Position numbers and translations under genes: made by a program. Below, one piece after another: positions 63,577 through 64,000 of a stretch of 64,000 nucleotides of DNA (position 1 is the first letter of the stretch; every line of letters starts with the position of its first letter). Location of the stretch: assembly GCA_963556255.1 (NCBI GenBank), contig OY744604.1, positions 20,192,982-20,256,981 on the forward strand, written 5' to 3'. The notes below the pieces were generated by a model. That model was not told the origin of the DNA. It saw nothing but the letters and a program-made list of their open reading frames with translations, and made no database searches. Source of the DNA: Allolobophora icterica. Lineage: Eukaryota; Annelida; Clitellata; Crassiclitellata; Lumbricidae.

Positions 63577-64000
63577 GTGAATTAGATAAATACAAATCGG
63601 ATATAGTCTTAGTTCAGACGCTCAAAACTAAAGCCGCAGAAGAGAAGAAGAAAGAAATCCGTGGATTGACGATCTTAGACAAAGAATTATTTGTTGTGAC
63701 TGAATTGAGTTCAGAAGTTGAAGTTTATGATTCGATTAAATTCAGTTTCACTCGTAGATGGAATTTGATGGAATTAATACAACCAAATGACATAGGATCC
63801 TGCGACCGAAATAAATGTCTCTACATCTTCGATATCAAAGGGGATGGTCAGTCGAAGGAAATCTTGAGAGTTGATCCAAATGGAAAATTAATAATGAAAT
63901 GGTCAACAGGATACGAGTATGGAAGTGGTCTCTCTGTTACAGATGACTCAAATGTCATATTAGTTGTTCAAAGGGAAAATAAGTTATGTGAGTATTCGCC
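63577..64000 (+). CDS. Beta-propeller exon (NHL/TRIM-like), incomplete at window end
   Basis: Acceptor CCCGCTTTCAG starts a phase 1 exon that stays open to the window end (141 codons). It begins with a helical KYKSDIVLVQTLKTKAAEEK, then repeating beta-strand pieces: IRGLTILDKELFVVTELSSE, VEVYDS, CLYIFDIKG, EILRVDPNGKLIMKWST and GLSVTDDSNVILVV. The spacing, with V-D-P-x-G-K and aspartate-rich turns, fits the NHL-type propeller at the C-terminus of TRIM2/3/71-like proteins. Such propellers bind RNA or protein. The exact family is not established, and no RING or B-box is seen in the window. Confidence 0.7.

Overview
The window is metazoan nuclear DNA, dense in repeats and poor in genes. It has spliced exons with GT/AG borders, long AT-rich introns, many microsatellites and an assembly gap of 200 N at 51885-52084. 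The host is most likely a marine invertebrate deuterostome, and an echinoderm such as a sea cucumber fits best. This is inference from three things: a Gmr1-type Ty3/gypsy element (a group first described from deuterostomes), CARD and beta-propeller gene families typical of expanded echinoderm innate immunity, and the many copies of the palindrome TAGGCCTA.

From 1 to 9 kb the window holds the 3' end of a non-LTR retrotransposon with a restriction-like endonuclease, a non-autonomous hAT element with an 8-bp target duplication, a fold-back element stuffed with microsatellites, a CR1/L2-type reverse-transcriptase relic, a PIF/Harbinger-like MITE and a hAT transposase fragment related to ZMYM1-like proteins.

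From 9 to 30 kb lies a deep nest. A non-autonomous hAT element (9034-30115) contains a non-LTR relic. That relic was split by a giant terminal-inverted-repeat element (9578-29309, about 19.7 kb, probable 4-bp target duplication CCGG). The giant element has two oppositely oriented satellite arms with a CCTAGG palindrome every 32-33 bp, flanking a broken transposase-like gene. It was later invaded by a piggyBac-like MITE (9748-11410), a minus-strand non-LTR relic (14456-15744) and a very young Gmr1-like LTR retrotransposon (22442-28921). The last has apparently identical LTRs and one uninterrupted gag-pol frame in the order Gag-PR-IN-RT-RH.

From 30 to 45 kb are further layers: a twin-primed non-LTR copy, two MITE-like elements with palindromic tips (33585-34594 and 42795-44072), an intact 1.27-kb hAT copy (34866-36131), a full-length intact RTE retrotransposon (37326-40637, 10-bp target duplication), and a CR1/L2-type relic carrying a snap-back palindrome.

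From 45 to 64 kb, on the plus strand, are the only convincing host genes. A three-exon gene (45810-47856) encodes two CARD domains and a C-terminal domain that may resemble the TRADD N-terminal fold. Downstream is a string of small exons, mostly symmetric phase 1, including two pairs of duplicated exons. They lead through coiled-coil exons into a beta-propeller (NHL/TRIM-like) exon that runs off the window end. These may be two neighbouring genes, or one gene with a short CARD-CARD isoform and a long CARD/coiled-coil/propeller isoform. Their introns are full of hAT MITEs, microsatellites and retrotransposon ends.
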